From positions 1 to 8,462 of the forward strand of contig CAZJKE010000054.1 in assembly GCA_964546585.1 (NCBI GenBank): DNA of 8,462 nt. Reading direction: 5' to 3'. The stretch is from CAZJKE01 sp964546585 (lineage in GTDB: Bacteria > Planctomycetota > Phycisphaerae > Phycisphaerales > SM1A02). The notes beneath the pieces were generated by a model, which was not told where the DNA came from, did no database searches, and saw only the letters and a list, made by a program, of their open reading frames with translations. The position numbers and the translations under genes are program-made. Of the stretch, positions 6,434-8,462 are shown piece by piece. Each line of letters begins with the position of its first letter. The first letter of the stretch is position 1.

Positions 6434-8047
6434 TCAACACACGGCGTTCTCCACAGGCTCATCATCATCCTTCAGGTCCGTCACGACGACATCGGTTGTC
6501 AACATGAGGCCTGCAACTGATGCGGCGTTCTGTACTGCGGTCCGAAGCACGAGTGCCGGATCGATGATGCCTGCCTTTACCAAATCCTCATACTCACTGG
6601 TTCGGGCATTGAATCCGAAACCGCCTTCGCCGTCGCGGATTTTCTCGACAACGACATCGCCGTCATCACCGCCATTGTTCGCAATCTGCATTGCGGGCGA
6701 CTCAAGTGCAACTGAGAGAATGTCGAAGCCGATCTTTTCATCACCCTTCGCGTTCTTGCGACCCTTCTGCACCGCATCGATCGCACGGATGTAGGCCACG
6801 CCACCACCGGGTACATACCCTTCCTTCGCTGCGGCACGAGTTGCATTGAGCGCATCCTCGACGCGATCTTTTCTCTCCTTCATTTCGGTCTCGCTGCCCC
6901 CGCCAACGCTGATGATGGCAACGCCACCAGTCAACTTCGCCAACCGCTCCTGCAGTTTTTCGCCGTCATAGTCGCTCGTTGACTGTTCGATCTGCGATTC
7001 AATCTGCTTGCCACGGGCCTCGATGTCCTTTGGCGAACCACCGCCTTCGATGATCGTGGTGTCGTCCTTCGTGACAATGATCTTCTTTGCAGTTCCAAGT
7101 TCAGTGAGTTCGATGTCTTCGAGGTTGCGACCGAGATCCTCGGAGAAGAATGTGCCGCCGAGCAATACGGCCATGTCCCCGAGCATTGCCTTTCGGCGGT
7201 CGCCAAAGCCTGGTGCCTTGACGGCACAGACCTTGAGCGAACCCCGCAGCCGGTTGATGACCATGGCCGCGAGCGCTTCGTTCTCGATGTCCTCCGCGAC
7301 AATCAACAAAGGGCGACCGGAAGTTGCAACCTTGTTGAGCAAAGGAAGCAGATCGGCGAGATTCGAGATCTTCTTTTCATACAGCAGAACATCGGCATCC
7401 TCCAGGATGCATTCGGCGGTCTTGGGGTCTGTCATGAAGTAGGGACTCAGAAACCCCTTGTCGAAGGACATGCCTTCAACATATTCGAGCGTCGTTTCCG
7501 CAGTCTTTCCTTCTTCGACCTCAACGACGCCCTCAGCACCGACTTTGTCAACCGCTTCCGCGATGAGATTGCCGATTTCAGAGTCGTTGTTGGCCGAGAC
7601 GGTTGCGACCTTCTGCAGATCATCGCGGCCTTCGCACTGCATCGCCATGCCATCGACAGCATCGCCCACGACCCTTGCCGCCGCGGTGATTCCACGCTGG
7701 ATGGAGACAGGGTTGGCGCCGACCGCCAGATGCCGCAGGCCATCGCGGTAGATCGCATCCGCAAGAATGGTCGCCGTTGTCGTGCCGTCGCCGGCGACAT
7801 CGGCGGTCTTCTTCGCAACCTGATGCACCATCTTTGCGCCCATGTTCTCGAATGGTTCGGTGAGTTCGATCTCCTTGGCGACCGAGATACCGTCTTTCGT
7901 AACTGATGGGTTGCCCCAGGACTTCTGCATCACAACATTTCGTCCCTTGGGGCCGAGTGTGATCCCAACGGCCCGGGCCATCTTCTCTACGCCGACCCGG
8001 AAGTCATCCTTGGCGGCGTGATCAAATTTCATCTGCTTGACACTCAT
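6434..8047 (-). CDS. groEL: GroEL2, 60 kDa chaperonin without GGM tail
   Basis: This is a complete chaperonin of 537 residues that aligns with E. coli GroEL without gaps at the sites checked, so numbering is shared. ATP-site residues are intact: the TLGPKGRNVV loop from residue 30, D52, D87 in GDGTTTAT (86-93) and the hydrolytic D398 in RVEDALNATRAA. Apical residues that bind substrate and GroES are kept or conservatively changed: F199 (Tyr in E. coli), Y203, F204, L234, L237, L259, V263, I264. E386 is kept and R197 is Lys. It should therefore form an ATP-driven cytoplasmic folding chamber with GroES. The odd feature is the C-terminus: after about residue 525 there is a 12-residue acidic tail ending VENAVC, in place of the GGM repeat. 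The ATG follows an AGAAGGT ribosome-binding site. It is the second groEL of the cluster, 32 bases after groES. Confidence 0.97.
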   Translation of the reverse strand: MSVKQMKFDHAAKDDFRVGVEKMARAVGITLGPKGRNVVMQKSWGNPSVTKDGISVAKEIELTEPFENMGAKMVHQVAKKTADVAGDGTTTATILADAIYRDGLRHLAVGANPVSIQRGITAAARVVGDAVDGMAMQCEGRDDLQKVATVSANNDSEIGNLIAEAVDKVGAEGVVEVEEGKTAETTLEYVEGMSFDKGFLSPYFMTDPKTAECILEDADVLLYEKKISNLADLLPLLNKVATSGRPLLIVAEDIENEALAAMVINRLRGSLKVCAVKAPGFGDRRKAMLGDMAVLLGGTFFSEDLGRNLEDIELTELGTAKKIIVTKDDTTIIEGGGSPKDIEARGKQIESQIEQSTSDYDGEKLQERLAKLTGGVAIISVGGGSETEMKERKDRVEDALNATRAAAKEGYVPGGGVAYIRAIDAVQKGRKNAKGDEKIGFDILSVALESPAMQIANNGGDDGDVVVEKIRDGEGGFGFNARTSEYEDLVKAGIIDPALVLRTAVQNAASVAGLMLTTDVVVTDLKDDDEPVENAVC

Positions 8048-8054
8048 GGGTAGT

Positions 8055-8071
8055 TACCTTCTCGAAGGGTA
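8055..8071 (-). promoter_or_regulatory. groEL2 ribosome-binding site inside a small predicted hairpin
   Basis: The groEL2 Shine-Dalgarno sequence AGAAGGT (minus strand, 8062-8056) ends 8 bases before the ATG. Its GAAGG core (8061-8057) is the exact complement of CCTTC at 8068-8064, just upstream in the transcript. This gives a five-pair stem on paper, or four pairs around a CGAG loop. Two more A-U pairs are possible if base 8069 bulges out. Pairing would bury the ribosome-binding site. What is seen is the inverted repeat; folding and any temperature response are inference. The stem is short enough to arise by chance. Confidence 0.45.
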
Positions 8072-8079
8072 TGTAGCGA

Positions 8080-8367
8080 TCAGTCGATGACGCCGAGGAG
8101 TTCACTTTCACGGACGACCAGGTGGGTATCTCCCTTGATCTCCACTTCGGTTCCCGAATACTTGCCGAAGACGACGACATCGCCGCCCTTTACGCTGGGT
8201 TTCGCCCGCTCGCCGCTGTCAAGCAGTTTCCCTGGACCCGTCGCGATGACAGTGCCTTGCATGGGTTTTTCTGCAGCGGATTCGGGGAGATAGATGCCGG
8301 AGGCTGTCTTCGTTTCGCGGTCCAGCGGCTTGATGAGGATTCTGTCTTCCAGTGGCTTTACGGCCAT
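8080..8367 (-). CDS. groES: GroES, 10 kDa co-chaperonin
   Basis: The protein is 95 residues, close to the 97 of E. coli GroES. In this family seven subunits form the lid that caps the GroEL ring in the cytoplasm and encloses the folding client. The N-terminus (MAVKPLEDRILIKP) is typical. The mobile loop at about residues 17-34 contains G24-I25-Y26-L27, at the same positions as the Gly-Ile-Val-Leu contact motif of E. coli, with Tyr in place of Val26. The roof and C-terminal strands (GGDVVVFGKYSGTEV; THLVVRESELLGVID) are complete. The ATG start is supported by GGAGA seven bases upstream (8375-8379). It lies between two groEL genes and so could serve both. The groEL2 start follows after 32 bases. 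Identification is secure. Confidence 0.98.
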   Translation of the reverse strand: MAVKPLEDRILIKPLDRETKTASGIYLPESAAEKPMQGTVIATGPGKLLDSGERAKPSVKGGDVVVFGKYSGTEVEIKGDTHLVVRESELLGVID

Positions 8368-8370
8368 GAT

Positions 8371-8426
8371 GTGTTCTCCAAGTAGTGTTCGTAGTGCCGT
8401 GTTCGTAGTCGGGTGTCAGCGTGGGA
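8371..8426 (-). repeat. 14-base periodic repeat in the groEL1-groES gap
   Basis: On the plus strand the word GTGTTC starts at 8371, 8385 and 8399, and a related GTGTCA starts at 8413, giving an exact 14-base period over four units. Units two and three share the first 11 of 14 bases (GTGTTCGTAGT). Unit one carries the complement of the groES ribosome-binding site (GGAGA, 8375-8379), so the repeat runs into the translation signal. It may be a relic of local tandem duplication or a set of binding sites; the sequence alone does not decide. No CIRCE element (TTAGCACTC-N9-GAGTGCTAA) is seen in this gap. Confidence 0.6.
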
Positions 8427-8429
8427 AAC

Positions 8430-8462
8430 TTAGAAACCCATGCCGCCCATGCCACCCATGCC
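8430..8462 (-). CDS. groEL: GroEL chaperonin, C-terminal end only (GroEL1, partial)
   Basis: Only the last ten codons and a TAA stop lie inside the window. They read G-M-G-G-M-G-G-M-G-F-stop. This is the Gly-Gly-Met repeat tail of the 60 kDa chaperonin GroEL, the flexible tail that projects into the folding chamber. The rest of the gene must lie to the right of the window. The stop is about 62 bases before the groES start, on the same strand, which fits a groEL-groES operon in reversed order. The identification rests on the tail alone. It is a characteristic motif and the neighbours are groES and another groEL, but another Gly/Met-rich C-terminus cannot be fully excluded. It is a different gene from the complete groEL at 6434-8047, which has a different C-terminus. 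Confidence 0.82.
   Translation of the reverse strand, partial: GMGGMGGMGF

Noticed and set aside
8368..8429. Search for a CIRCE element or sigma-type promoter before groES
   Set aside because: No TTAGCACTC/GAGTGCTAA pair and no convincing -35/-10 pair could be found; only the 14-base periodic repeat is present.
8219..8455. Minus-strand open frame of 78 codons across groES and its leader
   Set aside because: It is an out-of-frame reading of the GGM-tail codons, the leader and groES; no family resemblance.

Overview
The window is a single-direction block of bacterial housekeeping genes, all read from the minus strand. In transcription order (right to left) they are: the 3' end of a first groEL, groES, a complete second groEL, dnaJ, grpE, a small FmdB-type zinc-ribbon protein, rnr (RNase R) and acs (AMP-forming acetyl-CoA synthetase). 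The gaps between them are about 62, 32, 43, 4, 2, 1 and 30 bases. No strong terminator is visible between any two genes and no convincing promoter is visible, so they could be co-transcribed from a promoter upstream of the first groEL, outside the window. There is no gene-free stretch longer than about 110 bases.

The DNA is moderately GC-rich. The order groEL-groES-groEL-dnaJ-grpE, with no dnaK or hrcA between them, is one I associate with Planctomycetota. That assignment is an inference from gene order and general protein character, not from a database search. No mobile element, CRISPR array, tRNA or rRNA is visible.

Region by region: 8368-8462 holds the last codons of a GGM-tailed GroEL and a short leader with a 14-base periodic repeat. 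Positions 6434-8367 hold groES and a second GroEL that keeps the ATPase and substrate/GroES-binding residues but lacks the GGM tail. Positions 4722-6390 hold the DnaJ/GrpE co-chaperones of DnaK, which must be encoded elsewhere. Positions 4420-4719 hold the FmdB-family protein, and 2118-4418 hold RNase R, a 3'-5' exoribonuclease able to degrade structured RNA. Positions 111-2087 hold acetyl-CoA synthetase. Positions 1-110 are downstream sequence with a small inverted repeat.

Functionally this is a proteostasis block (folding chamber plus DnaK co-chaperones) followed by an RNA-decay enzyme and a carbon-assimilation enzyme. The proteins are well-known families. The points worth a second look are the unequal pair of GroEL genes around one groES, two predicted hairpins that contain or touch the ribosome-binding sites of groEL2 and dnaJ, the periodic repeat before groES, and the extension of a heat-shock cluster into rnr and acs. 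I do not see a clearly new multi-gene system.
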